Shown: one piece after another, positions 34,555 to 44,036 of the stretch
How positions within the stretch are numbered: position 1 is the stretch's first letter
Layout: each line of letters starts with the position of its first letter
Assembly (NCBI GenBank): GCA_017470525.1
Contig: JAFUYM010000043.1
Location: 1-64,000 of the forward strand
DNA length: 64,000 nucleotides
Source of the DNA: Bacteroidaceae bacterium
GTDB taxonomy: Bacteria > Bacteroidota > Bacteroidia > Bacteroidales > Bacteroidaceae
Direction: 5' to 3'
Notes under the pieces: generated by a model
The model's input: the letters and a program-made list of their open reading frames with translations, nothing else
Database searches by the model: none
Told to the model about the DNA's origin: nothing
Translations under genes and position numbers: made by a program

Positions 34555-37307
34555 TAAAATAGTTTCAATTGTCCTGTTATTTCATCACGGATATCGCCAT
34601 CGCTCTTTCCTTCGTCGGGGTCAATGACCTCTTCCACCTCATCCTCTGTCGTGTCTTCTTCCATCTCAGGCTCAGGGAATCGGGTGGGTTCCAGTTCTGT
34701 CACTTGGTCGAGGGCGTAGGTGGTGAGACGTTTGCCTTTCGCCTTGAAGCCTTTGACGGCAATGTATTCTTCGGCATCGACCTCGAGAGGACCACGGAAG
34801 GTGTCGGGTTCATTGAATGTGAGTTGAAGGCGTGGGAAAGGCGTGTCGGTCAGGAGAATGAGTTGACTATCAGGGTTCTCGCCCAAGAAACTCTGCTTCT
34901 TCTTTGATTCCTCAAACACAAAACGCTTGATGTAGGGCTGATTCTGGTTTTCAGCATCCCAAAGAACGGCTGTCCAAACCTTCTTTGCCTTGAACTTCTC
35001 TATGCGCAGGATGTTCTGCTCATAGTGGTTGTTGGCATCAAAATTGGTCAAGTAATACTCACCTGTCTTGAGGATAACAAGGATTTGGTCATTGTTCTGG
35101 AATTCGCCCAGATACTCACCATGCTCATCGTAGTTGATGCGCTGGATGTCGGGGTCCCACCATACCTTGCGACCGCCCAATGTGCTGGCACCGTGGGCTT
35201 TCAACTGAATGCGGAAAATTTCGTGCTTGGTCAGTTGATTGCCTCGTGCCGTCCTGCCTTTGATGTCGATTTCGCTGAAGTCTTTCTCGAAGACGAGTTT
35301 CTTCAGTTTCTCCTGCGGTTTGAGAGTCACTTTGATGATTTCTGCCTCACCATTGCCGTTGGCAGAGAACCACGTGACTTTCGACTTCGGTGTGCCCATC
35401 GTGAGGTCATACTCACGGTCACGGGTGACGCTGGGCACATTGAAGCGCTTGATGTAGGTGATGCCCGTCTTGCCGTCCTTGTAGGTGGCGTTGTAGATGG
35501 TGCGCGTGTCATTCTTCTTGAACACTGCCACATGAATGACCTCCACCTTTCGCTTCTCGGCTTTGCTGCGTTCGGTCTCGCCAATGAAGACTTTCTCTGC
35601 CACTTTGATGACCTTGTACGTGCCGTCCTTATAAAAGATGATGATGTCGTCGATGTCGGAACAGTTGCAGACAAACTCGTCCTTCTTCAAACCTGTGCCA
35701 ATAAAGCCCTCGGCACGGTTGATGTAGAGTTTCTGGTTGGCTTCGGCAACTGTTGCGGCTTGGATGGTGTCGAAGTTGCGAATCTCCGTCAGACGAGGAT
35801 GCTCGGCACCGTATTTCTTCTGAAGGAAACGGAACCACTCGGCAGTCACCTCCACAAGGTTGGCAAGGTCGCGCTCGATTTGTTCCAACTCTGCCTTCAG
35901 ACGGGCTATGAACTCGTCCGCTTTGTCCTTGTTGAACTTGAGGATGCGAGCCATCTTGATTTCCATGAGTTTCAAGATGTCGTCCTTGGTCACCTCGCGC
36001 ACAAACAGTTCATAGAAAGGCTTCAAGCGAGAATCAACATACTCAACAGCAATGTCCATCGTCTTGGCATTCTCAAACTCTTTGGCTTTGTAGATGCGCT
36101 CCTCGATGAAGATTTTTTCGAGGGAAGCGAAGTGCAACTGTTCGAGCAGTTCGCCACGACGAATCTCCAGTTCGCGTTTGATGAGGTACTTGGTGTAATC
36201 GACACTCTTGCGCAGCACGTCGCTGACGGTGAGGAACTTCGGCATCCGGTCGTCGATGACACAGCAGTTGGGCGAGATGCTGATTTCGCAGTCGGTGAAG
36301 GCATAGAGGGCATCAATGGTCTTGTCGCTCGATGCACCAGGCATCAGGTGGATGACGATTTCCACGCCAGCCGCCGTGAGGTCTTCCACCTTACGTGCCT
36401 TGATTTTTCCTTTCTCTATCGCCTTCAGGATGGAGTCGATGAATTGGCTCGGCTTGGAAGGAGAGCCTGTGGTCTTTCCGAATGGAATCTCGGTGATAGC
36501 AAGGGTCTTGCTGTCACGCTTCTCTATTTTAGCACGAACTCTGACGGTGCCACCACGCTGTCCGTCGTTGTACTTCGACACATCGATGGAGCCGCCCGTC
36601 TGGAAGTCGGGATAGAGTTGGAAAGGCTCGTTGTACAGATAGTTGACAGCCGCGTCGCACAGTTCATTGAAGTTGTGGGGAAGAATCTTGGAACTCAATC
36701 CCACGGCGATACCTTCCACTCCCTGAGCGAGGAGGAGCGGAAACTTGACCGGCAGCGAGATGGGTTCTTTGTTTCGTCCATCATAAGAAAGTTTCCACTC
36801 GGTGGTCTTGGGGTTGAACAAGACATCGAGTGCAAACTTGGAGAGTCGAGCCTCAATATAACGACCTGCGGCAGCATCGTCGCCTGTGAGGATGTTGCCC
36901 CAGTTACCCTGGCAGTCGATGAGCAGGTTTTTCTGTCCCATCTGCACCAGTGCATCCTTGATGGAGGCATCGCCATGAGGGTGGAATTGCATGGTGTGTC
37001 CCACGATGTTCGCCACCTTGTTGTAGCGTCCGTCGTCCATCCGTTTCATCGAGTGGAGGATGCGCCGCTGCACAGGCTTCAAACCGTCCATGATATGCGG
37101 CACGGCACGTTCGAGGATAACGTAGGAGGCGTAATCCAAGAACCAATTTTGGTACATGCCACTCAGGTGGTGAGTGATGCTGTCTTTCATCGTGGTGGGG
37201 TCATAGTCGCTCTTGGGCGGCTGACCATTGGCTGGAGGGGAAGCATCAAGCACCTCTTCCTCCATGCCTTCTTCAAGGATTTCGTCGTTGTCGTTATAGT
37301 CGCTCAT
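34554..37307 (-). CDS. parC: DNA topoisomerase IV subunit A
   Basis: 917 residues. It cuts and rejoins DNA with ParE to unlink chromosomes. The GyrA/ParC core is clear: HHLSGMYQNWFLDYASYVIL, then VQRRILHSMKRMDDGRYNKV, NIVGHTMQFHPHGDASIKDA, and the active-site Tyr in AAAGRYIEARLSKFALD. The C-terminal part has the shorter, Bacteroidetes-type arrangement and ends in an acidic tail. An upstream in-frame ATG (37331) lies inside inverted-repeat copy d. The ATG at 37307 (MSDYNDNDEILEEG) fits the family better. Gene parE is not in the window. Confidence 0.93.
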   Translation of the reverse strand: MSDYNDNDEILEEGMEEEVLDASPPANGQPPKSDYDPTTMKDSITHHLSGMYQNWFLDYASYVILERAVPHIMDGLKPVQRRILHSMKRMDDGRYNKVANIVGHTMQFHPHGDASIKDALVQMGQKNLLIDCQGNWGNILTGDDAAAGRYIEARLSKFALDVLFNPKTTEWKLSYDGRNKEPISLPVKFPLLLAQGVEGIAVGLSSKILPHNFNELCDAAVNYLYNEPFQLYPDFQTGGSIDVSKYNDGQRGGTVRVRAKIEKRDSKTLAITEIPFGKTTGSPSKPSQFIDSILKAIEKGKIKARKVEDLTAAGVEIVIHLMPGASSDKTIDALYAFTDCEISISPNCCVIDDRMPKFLTVSDVLRKSVDYTKYLIKRELEIRRGELLEQLHFASLEKIFIEERIYKAKEFENAKTMDIAVEYVDSRLKPFYELFVREVTKDDILKLMEIKMARILKFNKDKADEFIARLKAELEQIERDLANLVEVTAEWFRFLQKKYGAEHPRLTEIRNFDTIQAATVAEANQKLYINRAEGFIGTGLKKDEFVCNCSDIDDIIIFYKDGTYKVIKVAEKVFIGETERSKAEKRKVEVIHVAVFKKNDTRTIYNATYKDGKTGITYIKRFNVPSVTRDREYDLTMGTPKSKVTWFSANGNGEAEIIKVTLKPQEKLKKLVFEKDFSEIDIKGRTARGNQLTKHEIFRIQLKAHGASTLGGRKVWWDPDIQRINYDEHGEYLGEFQNNDQILVILKTGEYYLTNFDANNHYEQNILRIEKFKAKKVWTAVLWDAENQNQPYIKRFVFEESKKKQSFLGENPDSQLILLTDTPFPRLQLTFNEPDTFRGPLEVDAEEYIAVKGFKAKGKRLTTYALDQVTELEPTRFPEPEMEEDTTEDEVEEVIDPDEGKSDGDIRDEITGQLKLF

Positions 37308-37319
37308 AGTTATTATTTT

Positions 37320-37456
37320 AATGCTTCGCATCTTTAGAAAAACCGGAAAAAACCAAAGAAAACCGGAAAAAACATTGACATATCACATCAAAGAAAACTC
37401 CTTGTTTTTTCTGGTTTTCTTTGGTTTTTTCCGGTTTTTCCAAGACCGCTTGCGGT
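37320..37456. repeat. Inverted-repeat element, copy d, between ackA and parC
   Basis: Reverse orientation to copies a, c and e: the left end is AATGCTTCGCATCTTTAGAA and the right end is CCAAGACCGCTTGCGGT. Arms AACCGGAAAAAACCAAAG and CTTTGGTTTTTTCCGGTT pair well. The element ends 1 bp before the ackA stop codon and 12 bp before the parC ATG, so it occupies essentially the whole gap. Confidence 0.78.
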
Positions 37457-37457
37457 A

Positions 37458-38654
37458 CTACTTAGTCAGTTCGAGTGTGTCGAGTGCAATCATCAGTTCC
37501 TCATCCGTCGGGATGCAGCAGATGGTCACCTTCGAGTCGTCGGTAGAAAGGATGGCTTCGGTGGCACGGCAAGCCTTGTTCTTGGCATCGTCGAGTTTGA
37601 TGCCCATGAACTCCAAGCCCTTGGTGGCACCTTCACGCACCTCATACTGGTTTTCGCCAGCACCGCCTGTGAAGAGGATGATGTCCACACCACCCATGAC
37701 GGCTGCGTATTCGCCAATGTACTTCTTGATGCGGTAGCAATACATGTCCTTTGCCAGACGAGCCTTGTCGTTGCCGGCAGTGATGCCAGCGAGGATGTCG
37801 CGGAAGTCGGATGAGCCTTCGCTGACACCCAGCAAGCCTGACTTCTTATTGAGCAGGTTGCTGATGCCGTGGGTGTCGAGGCCGAGTTTGTCCATGAGGA
37901 AAGTCACAGCACCTGCGTCGATGTCGCCTGAGCGGGTACCCATGATGAGACCCTCCAATGGAGTCAAGCCCATGGACGTATCGACACACTTGCCATCCTT
38001 CACAGCAGCGATGGAGGCACCATTGCCGATGTGGCAGGTGATGATGCGCTTGCCTTCGGGCCTCACACCCAAGAACTCGCACACACGCTGTGAAACGTAG
38101 CGGTGGCTGGTGCCGTGGAAGCCATAGCGACGCACGCCGTACTTCGAGTACAGTTCGTATGGGAGGGCATACATGTATGCATAATCGGGCATGGTCTGAT
38201 GGAAAGCGGTGTCGAACACACCTACCTGTGGAATGTTGGGCAGAATGGCACTCACAGCGTTCACACCCTTGATGTTGGCAGGATTGTGGAGCGGAGCCAA
38301 GTCGTTGCAAGCAGCGAATGCCTCCATCACTTCTGGCGTGAGCAGCACCGACTTGTTGAACTTCTCGCCGCCATGCACCATGCGGTGTCCCACAGCATCC
38401 AGTTCGTCAAGGCTCTTCAGCACGGCATAGTCACCTGTGGTGAGCACGTCGAAAATCCACTGCACACCTGCTGTGTGCTCCTTGACGGGTTTTTCCATCT
38501 TGTGTTTCTCACCGTTCAACTTGACGGTGATGAATGAATCGGGCAAGCCAATTTTCTCGATACCTCCCGATGTGATGACCGACTGGTCGGTCATGTCATA
38601 CAATGCGTATTTGATAGAACTGCTGCCGCAGTTAAGAACCAGAATCTTCTTCAT
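37458..38654 (-). CDS. ackA: Acetate kinase
   Basis: 398 residues from MKKILVLNCGSSSIKYALYD. It forms ATP and acetate from acetyl phosphate. Signatures are NCGSSSIK (residues 8-15), GVFDTAFHQTMP (about 171-182), GFHGTSHRYVS (about 205-215), HIGNGASIAAV (about 238-248) and FTGGAGENQYEVRE near the end. A frame extending upstream to 38744 adds 30 atypical residues and is rejected. It follows pta on the same strand with a 121-bp gap. Confidence 0.95.
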   Translation of the reverse strand: MKKILVLNCGSSSIKYALYDMTDQSVITSGGIEKIGLPDSFITVKLNGEKHKMEKPVKEHTAGVQWIFDVLTTGDYAVLKSLDELDAVGHRMVHGGEKFNKSVLLTPEVMEAFAACNDLAPLHNPANIKGVNAVSAILPNIPQVGVFDTAFHQTMPDYAYMYALPYELYSKYGVRRYGFHGTSHRYVSQRVCEFLGVRPEGKRIITCHIGNGASIAAVKDGKCVDTSMGLTPLEGLIMGTRSGDIDAGAVTFLMDKLGLDTHGISNLLNKKSGLLGVSEGSSDFRDILAGITAGNDKARLAKDMYCYRIKKYIGEYAAVMGGVDIILFTGGAGENQYEVREGATKGLEFMGIKLDDAKNKACRATEAILSTDDSKVTICCIPTDEELMIALDTLELTK

Positions 38655-38775
38655 TTTTTCTTCCTTTTTATTTATTTTATCCACCTTTGTGCTTAACGTC
38701 TTCTGCTTCGGCCTTCGTTCCTTGACCTCGCACAAGCCGAGCACTGCACCCCGCGTCTTCAGAATTGATACTTAA

Positions 38776-39789
38776 TCAATTCTTCGCCGCGTCCATTGCC
38801 TGGCAAGCCGTGATGGCTACCATCTTATAAATATCATCTACTGAGCAGCCACGGCTAAGGTCGTTCACAGGGCGAGCAATGCCTTGAAGGATAGGACCGA
38901 TGGCATCGGCATTGCCGAGGCGCTGCACGAGTTTGTAGGCGATGTTGCCCACTTCGAGACACGGAGCCACGAGCACGTTTGCCTTGCCGGCGATGTCGCT
39001 GCCGGGAGCCTTCTTCTGACCCACCGATGGAACGAGTGCGGCATCTGCTTGCAGTTCGCCGTCAATCTTGAGGCTTGGGTCGAGTTCCTTGGCAAGACGG
39101 GTTGCCTCAACCACCTTGTCCACCACCTCATGCTTGGCGCTGCCCTTTGTGGAGAACGAGAGCATTGCCACGCGTGGATCGGCAAAACCTGCCACACTCT
39201 TGGCGGTCTGTGCGGTGCAGACAGCAATCTGCGCCAACTGGTTCGCATCGGGCATAGGAGTCACTGCCACATCGCCCATCACGAGCACGCCTTCTTCGCC
39301 ATACTGAGGAGTCTGTGTGATCAGCAGCATGGCACCGCTCACACAGGTGATGCCAGGCGCACACTTGATAATCTGCAAGGCAGGACGAAGCGTGTCGCCC
39401 GTAGTGGAGAGTGCGCCACTGATTTGTCCGTCAGCATCACCGCTCTTGATGATGAGACAGCCAAAGTACAATGGGTCGAGCACCTGCTGGCGAGCCTTCT
39501 CGATGGTCATGCCCTTCTTCTGGCGGAGTTGGAACAGCAGTTGTGCATACTCCTCCGTCTTCTCCGAGGTGGCAGGGTCGATGATGGTTGCCTTCCCAAT
39601 GTTTTTCAGCCCCAACTTATCAGCCAGAGCAAAGATTTCTGTAGGATTGCCGATCAGGATAATCTCGGCTATGTCGTCAGCAAGACTCTTGTCGGCGGCA
39701 GTCAAAGTGCGCTCCTCCAGCGATTCGGGGAGCACGATGCGCTGCTTATTCGCTTTTGCGCGCGCAATGATACTTTCTATTAATGCCAT
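38776..39789 (-). CDS. pta: Phosphate acetyltransferase
   Basis: 337 residues, the short form without a regulatory N-terminus. It exchanges CoA for phosphate on acetyl-CoA. It starts MALIESIIARAKANKQRIVLPE. The family segments LDPLYFGCLIIKSGDADGQISGA (about 106-128), LVMGDVAVTPMPDANQLAQIA and SFSTKGSAKHEVVDKV are present. A complete Bacteroidetes promoter precedes it. With ackA it forms the acetate overflow and ATP-yielding branch. Confidence 0.95.
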   Translation of the reverse strand: MALIESIIARAKANKQRIVLPESLEERTLTAADKSLADDIAEIILIGNPTEIFALADKLGLKNIGKATIIDPATSEKTEEYAQLLFQLRQKKGMTIEKARQQVLDPLYFGCLIIKSGDADGQISGALSTTGDTLRPALQIIKCAPGITCVSGAMLLITQTPQYGEEGVLVMGDVAVTPMPDANQLAQIAVCTAQTAKSVAGFADPRVAMLSFSTKGSAKHEVVDKVVEATRLAKELDPSLKIDGELQADAALVPSVGQKKAPGSDIAGKANVLVAPCLEVGNIAYKLVQRLGNADAIGPILQGIARPVNDLSRGCSVDDIYKMVAITACQAMDAAKN

Positions 39790-39858
39790 GATTTTATGTT
39801 ATGATTTAACGGTGTACAATGTACGGGTGAAGTTAGGTTAGATTTTCCTATTTCGTTA

Positions 39859-39889
39859 CAAAGTTACACTTTTTCTTTGATTCCTCAAA
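39859..39889 (-). promoter_or_regulatory. Promoter of pta-ackA
   Basis: TAACTTTG (39859-39866) and TTTG (39886-39889) with exactly 19 bp between on the minus strand. It is the best consensus match in the window, 70 bp before the pta ATG. The rest of 39790-40035 shows nothing further. Confidence 0.7.
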
Positions 39890-40035
39890 ATGGCAAAATG
39901 AAAAAGCACAAGTTTTGAGTCTCTCACGAAATAAAAATAAGGGTTTTGTCACCAAGAGACCCGTTCTGTTCCAATTGTTTTCTTTGGTGGTGCCGAATCG
40001 GACGAAAGATTCGATACTCGAAAAACTGGGTGTTT

Positions 40036-41988
40036 TTATTTGAGTTTTTCCAAATCTATTGACAGACCAACCATCAGATTGATGCCATCGGTCAGGGGAC
40101 TGTTGAGGTAGTGGTATTGAGGTTTATAGTTGAGGATATTGTCAAGGGCAGTGGTGACCTTGACCGCTTTTCCGAAACGTTGTACAACGGATAGTTTCCA
40201 CAGCGTGTAGGCAGGATATTTGATGGTGCTGGTACCTTGAGCGATGTCATAGTAATCAACATATTCCACGCTCTTTACTCTTGAAAGGTAACGACCACTG
40301 AGAGAGGCGCGGAGTCCGTAGTCCTTGCTGAATTTGTGTTCCCAATCGAATCGGGCTGTGAGAGCGTGTTTACGAGCGGGAAGATATTGATTGTTCACCG
40401 TGTTACCATCTTTATCATCAGGTAGTTGCTCATTGGTGTATGCATAGGAGAGCCTTCCACTCCAACCGCCATCCCATCGTGCCTGCAGGGTCACTTCACC
40501 ACCATAAACAGAGTAATTATTGAGGTTGAGGTAGTTGAGGTAAAGTTGTTTTGTGTCGTTGGGTTTGTAAAATGGAACACCTGTGGCGAGTTTGTTGTGT
40601 ACATCGTTATAATAGGCTGCTATGGTGAGGTTGTACTGTTCTTTTGTATAGTCAGCGGACAAATTGAAATTGTGACTCTGCTCCGATTTAAGGTTGGCAT
40701 TGCCCTGTACAATCCAGATGCCAGCCATGTCGAAGTTATAGTATTTTTCCTTCAAGGTTGGTGCACGGAAGCCCATGCCGTAACCGAATCGGATGTTCAT
40801 GTTGTTGATGGGCTGGTAGCGGACGGTGAGTTTGGGGGTAAAGTGCGAATCTTTGCCGTCGGAGAAATAATCATAGCGAACGGCACTCACCATCTCCCAA
40901 TGTGGTGAAACCGTCCAGTCGAATTGTGTAAAAACGTCGAAAGTGTTCTGATGCTTTTCCTTGACATCTAAGTTTTTGTTCATCAGGTAGTCGCGCATGA
41001 AGTCAGTACCGAGGGTGAGGATGCCCGTGTCGTTGAAACTGTGGTTGTAAAGTCCGCGCACGATGTTCTGCACGTTGCTGTAGTCGCGCACGTCCCAATG
41101 GCGGATGCGGTAGAAGTCTGACTTGTCGTATTGGTCGAAGGAGTAGGACACATCGATGTTGTCCTGCTCGGACATTTTCCATGCGGCTCTCAGTCCTGCG
41201 GAGAAGTCGCGGTAGCGTTCGGGGGTGTCAGGAGTGCGGGTGAGTTGGCGGAAGAAGTAACCTGCCCGACCCGTCAGTTTGAAGCCTTCGAAGGGGATGT
41301 AGGTGAGTTGGTCCTTCACGTTCCAAGTCTTTCCGCCATAAATGGTGCTGATGACCCGTGCAGTGGGGTCGGAGGCATTGCTTACCCCGTAGTTGTCCAT
41401 GGTGGTGTGTTGTATGCTCAGATTGTTGCGAAGCCATTTCCCTTTTGTGCCGAAGGTGCCGCCATATCGCTGTTCGTTGTGACGGGCGATGCGTCCGTTC
41501 AGGTTCAGTGTCCACGGTTCGGTGGCTTCTTTGGTGATGAGGTTGATGACTCCGCCGCCAGCGTTGCTGCCATAAAGTGCGGAGGCGGCTCCTTTCACGA
41601 TTTCGATGCGTTCCACGTTTGCCATGTTGAGTCGGGTGAAGTCGATGTCGTCCATCGTTTCTCCTGCCAGTCGCTCGCCGTCGACGAGGAAGAGGATGCT
41701 CTGACCGCCGAAGCCACAGAAGTTCATGTGGGTCTGTTGGTTCATGGCGTAGGAGAACTCCACTCCGGGCATCTCTTGTTGGAGGAGGTCTTCCACATTG
41801 GTGGCATCGGCTTTTGCGATGTCGGCGGCGGTGATGAGGCGTGTTTGGATGGGGGTGTCTTTGAGGAGTTTAGGGGTACGGGTGCCTGTGACCACCACGT
41901 CGTTGAGGTGGTGGATGGAGTCGGGTTGTTGTGCAGCGGAGAATGCTGCACCGCAGACGAAGAGGATAGAGATAATGAGATGCCTCAT
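40036..41988 (-). CDS. TonB-dependent outer-membrane receptor, heme-type (HmuR-like)
   Basis: 650 residues. Signal peptide MRHLIISILFVCGAAFSAAQ. TonB box-like DVVVTGTRTP (about 30-39), plug domain (IQTRLITAADIAKADATNVEDLLQQEMPGVEF to about residue 150, with VERIEIVKGAASALYGSNAGGGVINLITK), then a barrel ending VGLSIDLEKLK. FRAPTLKEKYYNF followed by GNANLKSEQSHNF resembles the FRAP and NPDL boxes of heme receptors such as P. gingivalis HmuR. It lies 4 bp after a HmuY gene, which supports heme as substrate. Cobalamin receptors are the main alternative. Confidence 0.85.
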   Translation of the reverse strand: MRHLIISILFVCGAAFSAAQQPDSIHHLNDVVVTGTRTPKLLKDTPIQTRLITAADIAKADATNVEDLLQQEMPGVEFSYAMNQQTHMNFCGFGGQSILFLVDGERLAGETMDDIDFTRLNMANVERIEIVKGAASALYGSNAGGGVINLITKEATEPWTLNLNGRIARHNEQRYGGTFGTKGKWLRNNLSIQHTTMDNYGVSNASDPTARVISTIYGGKTWNVKDQLTYIPFEGFKLTGRAGYFFRQLTRTPDTPERYRDFSAGLRAAWKMSEQDNIDVSYSFDQYDKSDFYRIRHWDVRDYSNVQNIVRGLYNHSFNDTGILTLGTDFMRDYLMNKNLDVKEKHQNTFDVFTQFDWTVSPHWEMVSAVRYDYFSDGKDSHFTPKLTVRYQPINNMNIRFGYGMGFRAPTLKEKYYNFDMAGIWIVQGNANLKSEQSHNFNLSADYTKEQYNLTIAAYYNDVHNKLATGVPFYKPNDTKQLYLNYLNLNNYSVYGGEVTLQARWDGGWSGRLSYAYTNEQLPDDKDGNTVNNQYLPARKHALTARFDWEHKFSKDYGLRASLSGRYLSRVKSVEYVDYYDIAQGTSTIKYPAYTLWKLSVVQRFGKAVKVTTALDNILNYKPQYHYLNSPLTDGINLMVGLSIDLEKLK

Positions 41989-41992
41989 GGGG

Positions 41993-42793
41993 TCAATAGG
42001 GGTACTTGTAGTTGATGGTCAGGCAGCATTTGGTGCCCGTGGGGCTTTGGTAGTTCTCCAGTTGGAGGGCTGCGCAGGTGTCGTCGGGGAAACGGACGAT
42101 GAAGACGTGGTTGTTGAGCGTGTAAGTGGGTGGCATGGGAGGAATGTCCATCTTCAGCCACGAAGACAGGACGGGGTTCACCTCAATGCCTTGGTTGCCG
42201 ATGAGTCCTTGGAGCATCTGGTCTTGTACTGTCCACACATCCAACTCGTTCCATTCGTCAGGGGTGAAGGTGGAGTCTCGGAAAGTTTCGCTGTTTTTGG
42301 GCAGGTCGTTGATGGAGGTGTAGGTGGTTTCATACGCTGCGCCATGGTTGGTGCGCACGTTGTTGCGGTGCACGGCGATGTGCCATGCTTCGGGCTCAGG
42401 TTGTGGGGCGGTGGGGGTGAAACCGCGGAAGTCGTGGTTGGAGAGACCCACACCGAACACATCATACCAGTAGGTGTAGATGCCAGGGGCGTTTCCAGTA
42501 TTCTCTAGCCCTTCTATATTGTCTAGCCTTTCTATCCCTTCTTGGTTGGTTAGTTCTTCTATGGGAATCGCCTCTTTCACAAAACTACTGAATGTGCCCC
42601 CCTCTGCTGCATTGTGATTGGCAGCATGAAAGTCAATGTAATACCAATCGAGCCAACTGGAAGCATCGACATAGAGTTGTCCTTCTCTGATGTCGATGCT
42701 TTCGGTTGGTGTGTCGTAGAGGTCGTCGAACATGCCATGGCATGAGGAGAGCATAACGGCACATGATAGGATATGGAGAGCCTTATTTCCCAC
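41993..42793 (-). CDS. HmuY family heme-binding lipoprotein
   Basis: From a GTG at 42793 that overlaps the stop of the upstream gene, the product is 266 residues. It begins GNKALHILSCAVMLSSC, a lipoprotein signal with lipobox LSSC. An ATG at 42844 is possible but adds 17 residues lying inside the previous gene and spoils the signal. HmuY features: LYVDASSWLDWYYIDF near the start, AWHIAVHRNNVRTN in the middle, and CAALQLENYQSPTGTKCCLTINYKYPY at the end. HmuY proteins take heme from host carriers and pass it to the TonB receptor encoded next. Axial heme ligands cannot be assigned from sequence alone. Confidence 0.85.
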   Translation of the reverse strand: MGNKALHILSCAVMLSSCHGMFDDLYDTPTESIDIREGQLYVDASSWLDWYYIDFHAANHNAAEGGTFSSFVKEAIPIEELTNQEGIERLDNIEGLENTGNAPGIYTYWYDVFGVGLSNHDFRGFTPTAPQPEPEAWHIAVHRNNVRTNHGAAYETTYTSINDLPKNSETFRDSTFTPDEWNELDVWTVQDQMLQGLIGNQGIEVNPVLSSWLKMDIPPMPPTYTLNNHVFIVRFPDDTCAALQLENYQSPTGTKCCLTINYKYPY

Positions 42794-43652
42794 TGGCGAT
42801 TGCTCCTTCAAACGTGGCAACAATCGGGAAAGGCATGTTGCCAATCAGATAGGTGTTGACAACCTTGATACCATTGTCCGTCGCTTTCACTTCAATCTCG
42901 CTCGCCTCACCAAAATTGTAGTCGCCTTCCATTGCCATCGTGCCTTCAGACTTGAAGTGCATGGACAGTTCGTCCAGTTTGCCATATTCTCTGTAGAAGC
43001 GGTCATTGACGGAGTCGTAGTAGAGGTTCTTGATGGTCACCTTGCCCAATGTCAGGTCGCCCATGGCTGTCTCTGGCAGCATGTGCTCGGGAATCTCCAC
43101 GTTGAGCGTACCGTCGGGGTTGGGAGTGATTTTGTAGGTGGTGCTGACGGTGTAGGGACCAAAGTTGTCGCCCACCATGACAGATGTTGTTCCTGCATAA
43201 CTTCCATTCAGTTGGCAAGCCAAGGGTGCATCACCCAGATAGAACGAGATGGTGGTACCGCCCATCACGTCGGGCAGCGAGATGGTGGGGTTGGTCAGGT
43301 CGCCGCTGAGGGTGGCATCGTATGTGCCCTCCTTGCCACGATAAACCATGGTGAGTTTGCCTGTGCCCGCAACGGTGTGATGGGCTTCGTCAATCGTCAC
43401 ATTCTCGAAAGTGACGTCGCCCCACTGTGGGTCGTGGAACTCTACGGAGTACTGACCATCATTCGGATAAATGCCCAGACGAGCATTGTTTCCGTAATAC
43501 ATATCTTGGAAATATGCGGCAGAAACAAAAATGTAACCCGTCTGTTCCACAGGGTCAATGATGAGTTTGGGCTCATTGTCGTCGTCATCGCTACAAGCCG
43601 TCATGCCGACCAGTGCAACGAGCATCAGTGCTAAGAGTTTAGTTGCTTTCAT
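42783..43652 (-). CDS. Calycin-like domain lipoprotein
   Basis: 289 residues from MKATKLLALMLVALVGMTAC, a lipoprotein signal followed by SDDDDNEP. A longer upstream frame crosses the promoter and is rejected. The mature protein has two similar beta-barrel-like halves, GTGKLTMVYRGKEGTYDATL and LNGSYAGTTSVMVG...PYTVSTTYKITP, the pattern of Bacteroidales calycin-like proteins that bind small hydrophobic ligands. It is first in an operon with HmuY and the TonB receptor and overlaps HmuY by a few bases, so a part in heme or porphyrin uptake is likely. Ligand unknown. Confidence 0.8.
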   Translation of the reverse strand: MKATKLLALMLVALVGMTACSDDDDNEPKLIIDPVEQTGYIFVSAAYFQDMYYGNNARLGIYPNDGQYSVEFHDPQWGDVTFENVTIDEAHHTVAGTGKLTMVYRGKEGTYDATLSGDLTNPTISLPDVMGGTTISFYLGDAPLACQLNGSYAGTTSVMVGDNFGPYTVSTTYKITPNPDGTLNVEIPEHMLPETAMGDLTLGKVTIKNLYYDSVNDRFYREYGKLDELSMHFKSEGTMAMEGDYNFGEASEIEVKATDNGIKVVNTYLIGNMPFPIVATFEGAIASGK

Positions 43653-43688
43653 TTTGCTGATAAAGATTGAATTTTTGAATTTCGGCTG

Positions 43689-43720
43689 CAAAGTTACGGC
43701 TTTCTTTTTTCCCCTGCAAT
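43689..43720 (-). promoter_or_regulatory. Promoter of the calycin-HmuY-TonB operon
   Basis: TAACTTTG (43689-43696) with ATTG (43717-43720), 20 bp apart on the minus strand. The start codon is 37 bp downstream. Confidence 0.55.
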
Positions 43721-43803
43721 CCTTATTTGTGAGGATTTGTACCAGTCCTCTTTTCAAACAGCCTTCCAGAGGGGTGAAATCGGACTGCTCCAGTCCGACG
43801 TGC

Positions 43804-43843
43804 CGCACTGCTCCAGTCCGATGCATCGGACTGGAGCAGTGCG
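43804..43843. repeat. Perfect 40-bp palindrome centred on ATGCAT
   Basis: CGCACTGCTCCAGTCCGATG is followed directly by its exact reverse complement, with no loop. A second hairpin TCGGACTG-CTC-CAGTCCGA lies just to the left (about 43780-43798). Outer arms AGAGGGGTG and CACCCTCT bracket both. It occupies part of the 458-bp gap between the divergent heme operon and the 44111 gene. No open frame. Confidence 0.85.
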
Positions 43844-44036
43844 AAAGACACCCTCTAGGTGGAGTGAGAAGAGAAGGTATGGAGGAGGTCGTGAATTGGG
43901 CATGAATTCCCCTTTCTTGGGGGCATGGATGTGTTTTGTGGGGGATAAAAAAGTATAAATGATGTGTTTATGTATCTTTTTCATGTTTGAAAACGAAAAA
44001 AGTGATTTTAATGGTGCCCCTTTTCTCATTTTTTTA

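Noticed and set aside
35025..37337. 770-aa open frame on the plus strand
   Set aside because: It lies entirely antisense to parC. Its translation has no domain and reflects codon bias of the real gene.
37458..38744. 428-aa acetate kinase
   Set aside because: The first 30 residues are not part of the family. MKKILVLNCGSSS at 38654 is the standard start.
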